Source: Rhizobium sp. R635 (GTDB lineage Bacteria > Pseudomonadota > Alphaproteobacteria > Rhizobiales > Rhizobiaceae). Taken from it: a DNA stretch of 64,000 bases. Position 1 is the stretch's first letter. The number at the start of each line of letters is the position of its first letter. The DNA is taken from assembly GCF_002211285.1 (NCBI RefSeq), contig NZ_LOKX01000012.1, positions 372,001 through 436,000 of the forward strand. The letters are read 5' to 3'. The notes under the pieces were generated by a model. The model was not told the DNA's origin and did not search any database. It saw only the letters and a list, made by a program, of their open reading frames with translations. A program made the position numbers and the translations under genes. Shown here piece by piece: positions 52,894-60,742 of this stretch.

Positions 52894-53962
52894 AACCAAG
52901 CACCTCTACCCGGGCGGACCGGGACGTCAGGAATTGTTCGACCTTTCCGGCGAGCGCGGGATCGCGCGTGGGAACGGCGATGAAGAACCGCGCCACCGGC
53001 TGGCTCTGAATATGATCGATGCCGCCATGGACGAGGCGGAAGGAATGTGGCAGCGCCGCCGAGAGTTCGGCAAAGAGAGCCCCTTGCGCTTCAGGTCCGG
53101 CAAGATCGACACTGAGGAGGGCCTCGCTTCCTCCGGTTGCCGAAAGCCGGCTGGCAATGTGCCCGGGAAGCTGCGGGCGGATGCCGCCGAGCAGGCTCCT
53201 GGTGATCGCTTGCTGTGGATTGGCGAAGACCGACCAGACCTGCCCTTCCTCGACGATCCGCCCGGCATCGATGACGGCGACGCGATCGGCAATGCCGCGC
53301 ACCACTTCCATTTCGTGCGTGATCAGCAGGATCGTCAGTCCAAGCTTACGGTTGATGTCTTTGAGCAGTGCCAAGATCGACCGGGTCGTCTCGGGGTCGA
53401 GTGCCGATGTCGCCTCGTCGGACAACAGCAGCGCCGGGCGTGCCGCAAGCGCGCGGGCGATCCCGACACGTTGTTTCTGGCCGCCGGAGAGCGATGCGGG
53501 ATAGGCCTTCGCCTTGTCGGCAAGGCTGACGAGATCGAGCAACTCATGCGCCCGCTTCAGGCGCTCGGCCTTGGCAACGCCCTCGATCTTGAGCGGCAGC
53601 GCGACGTTTTCTTCGACTGTTTTGGCGGACAGCAGGTTGAAATGCTGGAAGATCATGCCGATACGGCGGCGCAGCGGCTGCAGTTCTTGTTCCTGAAGCC
53701 GGGTGATATCGCGGCCTTCGATGCGGATCTCGCCGCTGTCGGCCCGCTCCAGACCGTTCAGGCAGCGGATCAAGGTCGACTTGCCGGCGCCGCTGCGGCC
53801 GATGATGCCGAGAATCTCGCCCCTCTTCACCTGCAGGGAAATACCGTCGAGCGCGGGTGTCGTTCCGAATCGACGCTTCACGTCGACGAGCCGCACCACC
53901 TCTTCGGCCATGACCGCCTGTGGATCTGTCTCGACCGCCGTGGTGGAAACAAACGAATTCAT
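52874..53962 (-). CDS. metN: Methionine-type ABC transporter ATP-binding protein with NIL domain
   Basis: 362 residues. Walker A 'IIGRSGAGKSTLIRCLNGL', signature 'LSGGQKQRVGIARAL', Walker B 'ALLLSDEATSALDPETTRSIL'; a C-terminal region of about 80 residues ('LLSVDLAGPEAQGALFAELSAALPHSFRLVHGGIDHIQSQPVARFFIAV') fits the NIL domain that binds methionine and inhibits transport. AAGGA precedes the ATG. Confidence 0.92.
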   Translation of the reverse strand: MNSFVSTTAVETDPQAVMAEEVVRLVDVKRRFGTTPALDGISLQVKRGEILGIIGRSGAGKSTLIRCLNGLERADSGEIRIEGRDITRLQEQELQPLRRRIGMIFQHFNLLSAKTVEENVALPLKIEGVAKAERLKRAHELLDLVSLADKAKAYPASLSGGQKQRVGIARALAARPALLLSDEATSALDPETTRSILALLKDINRKLGLTILLITHEMEVVRGIADRVAVIDAGRIVEEGQVWSVFANPQQAITRSLLGGIRPQLPGHIASRLSATGGSEALLSVDLAGPEAQGALFAELSAALPHSFRLVHGGIDHIQSQPVARFFIAVPTRDPALAGKVEQFLTSRSARVEVLGYDTDHV

Positions 53963-53984
53963 GTGCTTTTCCTTACAAACACCG

Positions 53985-54019
53985 AAGGCGGCCCGGGCTG
54001 GGAATGCCCGGGCCGCCTT
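53985..54019. repeat. Strong hairpin between metQ and metN
   Basis: Perfect 14-bp stem AAGGCGGCCCGGGC / GCCCGGGCCGCCTT with a 7-nt loop, between the metQ stop (54052) and the metN start (53962) on the minus strand. No clear U tract on the minus strand; partial attenuation or 3'-end protection of metQ mRNA is likely. Confidence 0.65.
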
Positions 54020-54051
54020 TCGGCAGGCCTTAACCCCGGCCTATTCTCGGA

Positions 54052-54891
54052 TCAATAGGCGCTGAGACCCGTTCCCTTGTAGACCTTGTCGAACTCGGCC
54101 TTGACGGTCTCGTTCTGGTAGGACGACACCAGCGTCTTGACCCAGTCCGCACCCTTGTTCTCGTCCTTGACGGCGATGAAGTTGCGGTACGGATTGTCGG
54201 CGATCGGTTCCTGGGCAACGCGTTCGGCAGGCGAAAGACCGCTCTTCAGCGCCCAGTCGGTGTTGACGACGCCGGCGTCCAGATCGTCGATCGAGCGGCC
54301 GACGATGCCGGCGTCAAGTTCCTTGATCTCGATCTTCTTCGGATTGTCCGTCACGTCGGCGACGGTCGCGAGAATGCCTGTGCCGTCCTTCAGCTTGATG
54401 AGGCCTTCATTCTGGAGCACACGCAGCGCCCGGCCTTCATTCGAGGGATCGTTCGGAACACCGATGACGGCGCCTTCCGGGATCTCGGCGACGGACTTGT
54501 ACTTCTTGGTGTAGAGGCCGATCGGCCAGACCCCGGTATAACCGACCGGAACGATATGATAGCCGTGCTGCTTGATCTGGTTATCGAGATAGGGCTGGTG
54601 CTGGAAAGCGTTGGCATCGATTTCGCCGCGCTCCAGGGCTTCGTTCGGCTGCGTATAATCGTTGAAGATGACGGTCTCGATTTTGAGGCCCTTCTTGGCC
54701 GCCTCGCTCGTGACCACGCGCCATACATCCTCATCTTCGCCGGCCATGATGCCGACCTTGATCGACTTGTCGTCGGCAAAGGAAGGGGCGGGTGCTGCAA
54801 GGGTAAAAAGTGCGGCAGCGGAAACGGCGACGGCTGCGAGAGCCGCGCGGCGCGAAAGGTGGAAGCCGTGAAGATTTTTGTTCTTGATCAT
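54052..54891 (-). CDS. metQ: MetQ/NlpA family methionine-binding protein
   Basis: 279 residues with signal peptide (MIKNKNLHGFHLSRRAALAAVAVSAAALFTLAAPAPSFA; a twin arginine is present but no lipobox cysteine). The mature part has 'IKVGIMAGEDEDVWRVVTSEAAKKGLKIETVIFNDYTQPNEALERGEIDANAFQHQPYLDNQIKQHGY', the diagnostic NlpA/MetQ block. Being first in metQNI, it delivers D/L-methionine or another organosulfur compound. A candidate shared operator lies 147 bp upstream at 55038. Confidence 0.92.
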   Translation of the reverse strand: MIKNKNLHGFHLSRRAALAAVAVSAAALFTLAAPAPSFADDKSIKVGIMAGEDEDVWRVVTSEAAKKGLKIETVIFNDYTQPNEALERGEIDANAFQHQPYLDNQIKQHGYHIVPVGYTGVWPIGLYTKKYKSVAEIPEGAVIGVPNDPSNEGRALRVLQNEGLIKLKDGTGILATVADVTDNPKKIEIKELDAGIVGRSIDDLDAGVVNTDWALKSGLSPAERVAQEPIADNPYRNFIAVKDENKGADWVKTLVSSYQNETVKAEFDKVYKGTGLSAY

Positions 54892-55037
54892 CGTATATCC
54901 CGTCTGACTGAATGAGGCCGAACGCCCCGAGCAGGCTGATCATGGCAAATGCGCGGATCGCGAGCGAAGCACGAAAGACTGATGAAGAGGAAAGGTCGGA
55001 AAAACTCTTGCCCTGCCATCGATATCGGCAGGATAAA

Positions 55038-55056
55038 TTTCCATCAAATTTATGGA
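55038..55056. promoter_or_regulatory. Inverted repeat TTCCAT-N7-ATGGAT (shared operator, site 5)
   Basis: TTCCATCAAATTTATGGAT has the same arm spacing as sites 1, 2 and 3 (TCYA-N9-TRGA) and lies within an AT-rich stretch upstream of metQ. Outside the arms the symmetry continues imperfectly. Confidence 0.45.
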
Positions 55057-55081
55057 TTAATTGCGGCTCGTAAGCATATTC

Positions 55082-55113
55082 TAAAAAATGAAAACGGCGC
55101 CTCTGGGGCGCCG
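55082..55113 (-). terminator. Terminator of the FMN reductase gene
   Basis: On the minus strand, stem CGGCGCC / GGCGCCG with a 5-nt loop is followed by TTTTCATTTTTT, 24 bp after the stop of the FMN reductase gene. This separates it from metQNI. Confidence 0.8.
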
Positions 55114-55136
55114 CTTCAACCTTATCCCAGCAACCT

Positions 55137-55697
55137 TTACTCGGCAGCGATGAGTGCTTGATTGCGGGCAGGAAAGAAGGCCGAAAGCTCGCCGATGACT
55201 TCTCCGATGCGCTTGGAAAGCGGCTCGGATGAGACGCGGTAATCGGTAAAGTCGCGGTCGGAGGCATAGACGGCTGTCGGCAGCGTGTGAGACATGAAGA
55301 AACCGAAGAGCGGGCGCAGCTGATGCTCGACCATCAGCGCATGCCGGTCGCCGCCGCCGGTCGCGGTGATGACGATCGGCTTGGCGCGCAGCTCATGCGG
55401 ATCGATCAGATCGATCAGATGCTTGAAGAGGCCGGGATAGCTGCCCTTGTAGGTCGGCGCTCCGATGACGACCACGTCGGCATTGACGAGATCGTCGATG
55501 ACGGCCCTGGCGCGGCTATCGAGATCGTCACGGCGCTGTGCCTGGCCAAGCGAGGGGCCGACATCGGTCAGGTCGTAGACGGTATTCTCGAAGCCGTATT
55601 TTTCAGCGGCGAGGCCGGCGACGTTTTCGACAAGTGCGAAAGTCTTCGAGGGGCGGTTGAAGCTACCCGCGAGGCCGACCAGTTTCAGAGCAGACAT
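55137..55697 (-). CDS. NADPH-dependent FMN reductase (MsuE/SsuE-like)
   Basis: 186 residues of the flavodoxin-like fold: 'LVGLAGSFNRPSKTFALVENVAGLAAEKYG' (FMN phosphate loop G-S-x-x-x-x-S), 'ADVVVIGAPTYKGSYPGLFKHLIDLI' and 'PIVITATGGGDRHALMVEHQLRPLFGFF'. These motifs are characteristic of MsuE/SsuE reductases that feed FMNH2 to sulfonate, sulfone or methanesulfonate monooxygenases. The ATG at 55697 follows GGAAGG. The window's only clear flavin reductase, so it may serve the monooxygenases at 5004, 6589 and 11701. Confidence 0.88.
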   Translation of the reverse strand: MSALKLVGLAGSFNRPSKTFALVENVAGLAAEKYGFENTVYDLTDVGPSLGQAQRRDDLDSRARAVIDDLVNADVVVIGAPTYKGSYPGLFKHLIDLIDPHELRAKPIVITATGGGDRHALMVEHQLRPLFGFFMSHTLPTAVYASDRDFTDYRVSSEPLSKRIGEVIGELSAFFPARNQALIAAE

Positions 55698-55751
55698 GCC
55701 ATTTCCTTCCAATATCGTACCGGGACCGACGTCATTGTTGGTACGAATATT

Positions 55752-55770
55752 ATCTATAAAAATAGTGGAT
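55752..55770. promoter_or_regulatory. Inverted repeat ATCTAT-N7-GTGGAT (shared operator, site 3)
   Basis: ATCTATAAAAATAGTGGAT, 55 bp upstream of the FMN reductase start. Arms ATCTA / TGGAT are spaced as in site 2 (ATCTA / TAGAT). Confidence 0.45.
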
Positions 55771-55839
55771 TAAAGGAATGGCGATCCCTCTTCTCCGCGG
55801 GAGAGGAAAAATACGTTCGTCCTTGCCGATAATCTCGTC

Positions 55840-57042
55840 TCAGGCCGGTGTCTTCCTGGGGATGTGCGGCAGAAAGATCGTGAGGAGACCGAGCAGCGGC
55901 AGGTAAGAGCAGATACGGTAGACGAATTCGATGCCGTGGGTGTCGGCGAAATCGCCGAGCAAAGCGGCACCGAGCCCCCCTGCCCCGAATGCGAAGCCGA
56001 AGAAGACGCCGGCAATCAGCCCGACGCGCCCAGGCACCAGTTCCTGGGCGAAGACGACGATCGCCGAGAAGGCCGAGGCGAAGACCAAGCCGATCACGAT
56101 GCTGAGCACGCCCGTCCAGAAAAGGTTCGCATAGGGCAGGAGCAGGGCGAAGGGAATGACGCCGAGGATCGAGAACCAGATGACGAAACGGGCGCCGAAG
56201 CGATCGCCGATCGGCCCGCCGAGGAAAGTGCCGACGGCGACCGAGCCGAGGAAGAGAAAAAGCATCAGCTGCGCCTGCTGCACGCTGAGTTCGAACTTGT
56301 CGATGACATAGAAGGTGAAGTAGCTCGACACGCTCGCCATGTAAACGTTCTTCGTTGCCGTCAGCAGCACGAGGATCAGCAGCGCCCAGACGACCCTGTT
56401 CTGCGGCAGCGGCAAGGCGCGGCTCACCGCCGGCTTGCTGGCATTCTGGCGCCTATGGCTCATGTACCAGTTTCCGACCCAGCTCAGCACGACCATGCCG
56501 ACCATGGCGATGGCGGAAAACCAGGAGACGCTGTGCTGGCCGAGCGGCAGCACGATGAAGGCGGCAAGCAGCGGACCGATCGCCTGGCCGGCATTGCCGC
56601 CGACCTGGAAAAACGACTGCGCGAAACCGTGACGGCCGCCGGAGGCAAGACGGGCGACGCGCGAGGATTCCGGATGAAAGACCGCAGAGCCGAAGCCGAT
56701 CAGGCTTGCGGCGACCAGCAGCAGCGCGAAGTTGCCGGCATTGCCGAGAAGAATGAGCCCGCAGAACGTGCTCGCCATGCCGACCGGCAGTGAATAGGGC
56801 ATTGGCCAGCGATCGGTGACGATGCCGACCAGCGGCTGCAGCAGCGAGGCCGTGACCTGGAATGTCATGGTGAGGAGGCCGATCTGAACGAAATCGAGAT
56901 CGTAGTTCGCCTTGAACAACGGATAGAGCGAGGCGAGCAGTGATTGCATGATGTCGTTCAGCATGTGGCAGAAGCTGACCGCCATCAGAATAGACATGGT
57001 TGTCTTTTCAAAACGAGGCGCGCTCTCGGCAACGGTTGCCAT
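55840..57042 (-). CDS. MFS transporter, fosmidomycin-resistance (Fsr) type
   Basis: 400 residues, 12 membrane segments. The start 'MSILMAVSFCHMLNDIMQSLLASLYPLFKANYDLDFVQIGLLTMTFQVTASLLQPLVGIVTDRWPMPYSLPVGM' and 'FHPESSRVARLASGGRHGFAQSFFQVGGNAGQAIGPLLAA' are hallmarks of Fsr-like exporters. The family exports fosmidomycin and similar compounds; natural substrate unknown. A single gene, 143 bp beyond the FMN reductase start. Confidence 0.88.
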   Translation of the reverse strand: MATVAESAPRFEKTTMSILMAVSFCHMLNDIMQSLLASLYPLFKANYDLDFVQIGLLTMTFQVTASLLQPLVGIVTDRWPMPYSLPVGMASTFCGLILLGNAGNFALLLVAASLIGFGSAVFHPESSRVARLASGGRHGFAQSFFQVGGNAGQAIGPLLAAFIVLPLGQHSVSWFSAIAMVGMVVLSWVGNWYMSHRRQNASKPAVSRALPLPQNRVVWALLILVLLTATKNVYMASVSSYFTFYVIDKFELSVQQAQLMLFLFLGSVAVGTFLGGPIGDRFGARFVIWFSILGVIPFALLLPYANLFWTGVLSIVIGLVFASAFSAIVVFAQELVPGRVGLIAGVFFGFAFGAGGLGAALLGDFADTHGIEFVYRICSYLPLLGLLTIFLPHIPRKTPA

Positions 57043-57391
57043 GAATATTCCTCCTGCACAGGCATGTTCGGCGCCGTGCTGCGTCGGTTTTTTATGGATT
57101 TCGGGCGATCGGAGCTGGGAGACACTCGAGCGGCGGTCGCTTAAGTGGATTTAACGCAAGCCGAGCGGCAATCACAGCCCAGTTTTATCAGGATCGGTAC
57201 GGATTTTGTTCGATTTATTCTTCCACCGATCGAATGAGCCTGACTTCTCGTCTCGGATGGGGGCTTTCATATCACACTCGGTTACGATCATCGCATATCG
57301 AAGACGCTATGTGAAAACAGCCATGGAAAACCGGCGCGGGGGATACTACAGCTGCGCCGATTGAGAATGCGATCGAGGCTGAAAACACGCG
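57043..57391. other. Divergent intergenic region, no gene
   Basis: 349 bp between the Fsr-like gene and the XRE regulator. It should hold both promoters. An imperfect pair CGATTTATTCTTCCACCGATCG (about 57208) was noted, but nothing clear enough to name. Confidence 0.4.
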
Positions 57392-57844
57392 ATGAATGTC
57401 AAGACACCGAATGCAATAGACAGTTATGTCGGAGCGCGTATCAGAATGCGCCGGCAATTGCTCGGAATGAGCCAGGAGCGGCTTGCCGATCAGATCGGCG
57501 TGACCTTTCAGCAGGTTCAAAAATACGAGAAGGGCATCAACCGCATCGGCGCAAGCCGTCTGCAGCGGATCGCAGAAGTGCTTCACACCTCCCCGAGCTT
57601 CTTCTTCGAACAGGAGGATTCCGAGCCATTGACGCTGCAGGGGCTGGACTTGCCGGCGAATGGAGATCCGGTCACGGAGTTCCTGCGGACGAAAGAGGGC
57701 TTGGTACTCAATCGCGCCTTTCTGAAGATCGCCGACCAGAATATTCGCGAGACGATCATCGCGCTGGTGAACGCAATGGCGCAGGCGGAAAACAACGGTG
57801 TCAGCTTTGGAGTTTCCTCGGCGGATATCGCCCATCCGCTCTGA
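57392..57844 (+). CDS. XRE family regulator (PraR-like)
   Basis: 150 residues. The N-terminal HTH_3 domain reads 'VGARIRMRRQLLGMSQERLADQIGVTFQQVQKYEKGINRIGASRLQRIAEVLHTSPSFFFEQ'. A C-terminal tail ('FLRTKEGLVLNRAFLKIADQNIRETIIALVNAMA') is typical of the rhizobial PraR/PhrR group that controls biofilm, quorum sensing and attachment genes. It lies 440 bp before repA and may be a chromosomal regulator's plasmid paralogue. The exact role is unknown. Confidence 0.85.
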   Translation: MNVKTPNAIDSYVGARIRMRRQLLGMSQERLADQIGVTFQQVQKYEKGINRIGASRLQRIAEVLHTSPSFFFEQEDSEPLTLQGLDLPANGDPVTEFLRTKEGLVLNRAFLKIADQNIRETIIALVNAMAQAENNGVSFGVSSADIAHPL

Positions 57845-58283
57845 AAACAGCCGAGAAGGCGCCGGCATGCATCGTGCCGGCTGCATTGCGGCGATGCCGG
57901 ATGCCCCTCCCCTTGCATGGCACTTGCCTATGCGCTGGATAGATCCAGCGGTCCTTGCCTATCACAAAACCGGCGCAGACAATTGAACGGCCGCCGGCCG
58001 TTCCAGATGCGTCTCCATCAAATGGCTTCACCAGACGCCGTTCATACTCGATATTTCGATTCTGGCGGTTTGTGATCGATGATCCTGCCGGCATGCGGCT
58101 CTGACGATTGCGATCTCGCCTGCCGGGCCGCGGCACGCGCGGTATGTTCAAGCTTTTGAAAAAGATTGGACAACCCGCCGATAGGGTCTTGTTAACCCTA
58201 TTTGCCTTGCGACTCGGTCAGAATCGGCGCTAAATGCGGTTTCATAGTGCGCAGGGCTTTAAAATCGCATTTTCGAGATTTCC
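57845..58283. promoter_or_regulatory. repABC upstream control region
   Basis: 439 bp without a gene. A hairpin GAACGGCC-GCC-GGCCGTTC (57985-58003) may terminate the XRE transcript. Nearer to repA, ATAGGGT-CTTGTTA-ACCCTAT (58181-58201) is a perfect 7-bp-arm inverted repeat 83 bp before the repA ATG. This is a likely RepA/RepB autorepression operator overlapping the promoter; a TTGAAA at 58156 is a possible -35. Confidence 0.5.
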
Positions 58284-59498
58284 ATGAATATGGCACCGCA
58301 GATAGAAAAAGCAATTTCCGATGTCGACCAGCTGATCATTGGTCAGGCGCAGGAACTGTCCGACAAGCTGAAGCAGCATCGGCTTGAAATGTTTCCGCCG
58401 CGCGCGCTGAAGGACCTGCGGGAATTTCAGCTGGCCGAAGTCGCGCGCTTCCTTGGCGTCACCAGCGGCTATCTTCGCAATTTATCGCTGGAAGGCAAGG
58501 GCGCCCTGCCCCAGGTCACGCCCTCGGGCCGCCGATCCTATACGGCGGAGCAGATGGAAGAGATGCGTGCTTTCCTGGAGCACCATGCCCGTGCGGGTAC
58601 ACATTATATGCGCCATCGCCGCGGCAACGAACATCTGCAGGTCGTGGCCGTCGTCAACTTCAAGGGCGGCAGCGGCAAGACGACGACTGCCGCGCATCTT
58701 GCCCAGCACCTTGCCCTGACAGGTCACCGCGTCCTCGCCGTCGATCTCGACCCTCAGGCCTCTCTCTCCGCCATCCATGGCTTCCAGCCTGAATTCGACG
58801 TCAACGAGAATGAGACGCTCTACGCCGCCATTCGCTACGACGACCAGCGGCGCCCGCTCAGAGAGATCATCCGGCCGACGAATTTCCCGAACCTGCATCT
58901 CGTGCCGGGCAATCTCGAACTGATGGAATTCGAGCATGATACGCCGCGCGTGCTTGCTCAGGGCAAGGCGGGCGATTATGGACGCGTCTTCTTCGCGCGG
59001 CTGGATGAGGCGCTGTCCTCGGTCGCAGACGATTACGATATCGTCATCATCGACTGCCCTCCCCAGCTCGGCTTTCTCACGATGAGCGCCATCTGCGGCG
59101 CGACGGCGGTTCTGATCACTGTCCATCCGCAGATGCTCGACGTCATGTCGATGTGCCAGTTCCTGCAGATGCTCGGCGAAGTGCTGAACACGCTGAAGGG
59201 CGCCGGCGGCAACATGAACCTCGACTGGCTGCGTTATCTCGTGACCCGCTACGATCCGCAGGACGGACCGCAGACGCAGATGGTCGCCTTCATGCGGTCG
59301 ATGTTCAAGAACCATGTGCTGACCAATCCGATGTTGCGCAGCGTCGCCATTTCCGACGCCGCGATGACCAACCAGACGCTCTACGAGGTCGAGCGGAGCC
59401 AGTTTACCCGCGCGACTTATGACCGGGCGATGGAGGCGATGGATGCCGTCAACGGCGAGATCACCGATCTCATCCACAAGGCCTGGGGGCGGAAATGA
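58284..59498 (+). CDS. repA: Plasmid partitioning ATPase RepA
   Basis: 404 residues. The N-terminal DNA-binding domain ('EFQLAEVARFLGVTSGYLRNLSLEGKGALPQVTPSGRRSYTAEQMEEMRAFL') is followed by the ParA-type Walker box 'VVNFKGGSGKTTTAAHLAQHLA' (KGGSGKTT at 127-134), then 'VLAVDLDPQASLSAIHG' and 'IVIIDCPPQLGFLTMSAI'. RepA with RepB segregates the plasmid at parS and represses the operon. First gene of repABC. The start could also be the ATG at 58290. Confidence 0.97.
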   Translation: MNMAPQIEKAISDVDQLIIGQAQELSDKLKQHRLEMFPPRALKDLREFQLAEVARFLGVTSGYLRNLSLEGKGALPQVTPSGRRSYTAEQMEEMRAFLEHHARAGTHYMRHRRGNEHLQVVAVVNFKGGSGKTTTAAHLAQHLALTGHRVLAVDLDPQASLSAIHGFQPEFDVNENETLYAAIRYDDQRRPLREIIRPTNFPNLHLVPGNLELMEFEHDTPRVLAQGKAGDYGRVFFARLDEALSSVADDYDIVIIDCPPQLGFLTMSAICGATAVLITVHPQMLDVMSMCQFLQMLGEVLNTLKGAGGNMNLDWLRYLVTRYDPQDGPQTQMVAFMRSMFKNHVLTNPMLRSVAISDAAMTNQTLYEVERSQFTRATYDRAMEAMDAVNGEITDLIHKAWGRK

Positions 59499-59505
59499 CT
59501 GGCAA

Positions 59506-59521
59506 GTTTACTGCGGTAAAC
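59506..59521. other. parS centromere site, repA-repB spacer
   Basis: GTTTACTGCGGTAAAC, a 16-bp palindrome that fits the repABC parS consensus GTT-N2-C-N-GC-N-G-N2-AAC. It begins 8 bp after the repA stop. RepB should bind here for partition. Confidence 0.9.
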
Positions 59522-59540
59522 TGGGACAAGGAGCGGGCCA

Positions 59541-60593
59541 ATGGCGCGTAAGAATCTCCTCTCGGGCCTGATGGACGATTCCAAGAAGTTTACTGCGGTA
59601 AACAATGAGGACGAGCCACTTCATAAGGACGAGAAACAGCAGATCACCTATAAGGGGATCGGTGCTCTCGGTGCCGTCACGCGCAGTATCGACGCGCTGG
59701 CTGCCAAGGCTGATGCAGCCAAGGCGATCGAGGAGAAGCTGGCGACGGGTGAGACGGTGATCGATCTCGATCCCGCTTTGATCGAAGATTCCTTCGTGAC
59801 CGACCGGCTGGCCCATACCGACGAACAGTTCCGTGAACTGGTCGAGGCGATCCGGCTGCGCGGCCAGGATTCGCCGATCCTCGTTCGTCCGCATCCCGAA
59901 AAGGACGGCCGGTATCAGATCGCTTTCGGCCATCGGCGTGCTAGAGCCGCCAAGGAACTCGGCCGACCCGTTCGCGCCGTCGTCAAGAAACTCGACGATC
60001 GCGACCATGTCATTGCCCAGGGGCAGGAGAATTCGGCCCGCGCCGATCTTTCCTTCATCGAAAGAACGATGTTCGCCGACAAGCTCGATACGCTGGGCTT
60101 TGATCGGGAAACGATCATGTCCGCGCTCAGCGCCGACAAGACGACGGTGTCCAAGATGCTGTCGGTCACAAAGCGGATTCCGGCCGAGGTGCTGACCGCC
60201 ATCGGCGCGGCCAAGACCACAGGGCGGGACCGTTGGCACGATCTGTCGGTGAAATTCGAAACAGAAAACATCGGCGCCCGGACGATCGAATTCACCAAGT
60301 CGGCGGAATTCGAGGCTGCGGAGCCGGACGCCCGCTTCGATATGCTGGTTGCATTCATCAGCAGGAAGCAGCAAGCGGCTTCGCCCGCACCGGCGCCTCA
60401 GCCCTTAGCTCGCGCCTGGCAGCGCCAGGACGGTGCGGTCAAGGCGAAAATTAAGGATGACGGAAAACAGTTCACCATCGCGCTGAAGGCGGAGAAGGCA
60501 TCGGCCTTCGGAGCCTATATCGCCAGCAATCTGGACCGTCTCTACGAGGCGTTCGAGAGGACACAGGATTTGACGAAGAACGGAGATCAATAA
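59541..60593 (+). CDS. repB: Plasmid partitioning protein RepB
   Basis: 350 residues, ParB family. 'RGQDSPILVRPHPEKDGRYQIAFGHRRARAAKELGRPVRAVVKKLDDRDHVIAQGQENSARADLSFIERTMFADKL' contains ParB boxes I and II, followed by an HTH region 'MSALSADKTTVSKMLSVTKRIP' and a C-terminal dimer region. The second parS is embedded near the 5' end, encoding KFTAVN. AAGGAGCGGGCC precedes the ATG. Confidence 0.96.
   Translation: MARKNLLSGLMDDSKKFTAVNNEDEPLHKDEKQQITYKGIGALGAVTRSIDALAAKADAAKAIEEKLATGETVIDLDPALIEDSFVTDRLAHTDEQFRELVEAIRLRGQDSPILVRPHPEKDGRYQIAFGHRRARAAKELGRPVRAVVKKLDDRDHVIAQGQENSARADLSFIERTMFADKLDTLGFDRETIMSALSADKTTVSKMLSVTKRIPAEVLTAIGAAKTTGRDRWHDLSVKFETENIGARTIEFTKSAEFEAAEPDARFDMLVAFISRKQQAASPAPAPQPLARAWQRQDGAVKAKIKDDGKQFTIALKAEKASAFGAYIASNLDRLYEAFERTQDLTKNGDQ
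59588..59603. other. parS site inside the repB coding sequence
   Basis: An exact second copy of GTTTACTGCGGTAAAC, 82 bp from the first; identity extends by two bases on the left (AA). In repB's frame it encodes KFTAVN within the N-terminal tail. Confidence 0.85.
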
Positions 60594-60604
60594 GCAAAAG
60601 AAAA

Positions 60605-60683
60605 GGCCCCCGAACGTTGCCGTCGCGGAAGCCCTCTCTGATCTAGACACCCAGAGAATCACATTTCCGCGAATCATAGTCAA
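60605..60683 (-). ncRNA. Counter-transcribed antisense RNA (incompatibility RNA) between repB and repC
   Basis: On the minus strand, a -35 TTGACT (60683-60678) and a -10-like GATTCT (60660-60655) are 17 bp apart, giving a start near 60648. Transcription would end at the imperfect GC hairpin GGCCCCCGAACG...CGCGGAAGCC followed by TTTTC near 60601-60605. This is the conserved place of the repABC ctRNA that limits repC translation. The coordinates include the promoter; the RNA itself would be about 45 nt. Confidence 0.75.
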
Positions 60684-60742
60684 GAGTCTTTGGCACCGAA
60701 TTTGGTGAGCTGTGATCTTTTGCCTTGAAGAAGGCGAAGAAA

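Noticed and set aside
54892..55037. SAM-II type riboswitch before metQ
   Set aside because: Such switches occur before methionine genes in alphaproteobacteria, but I could not find the expected pseudoknot layout here.
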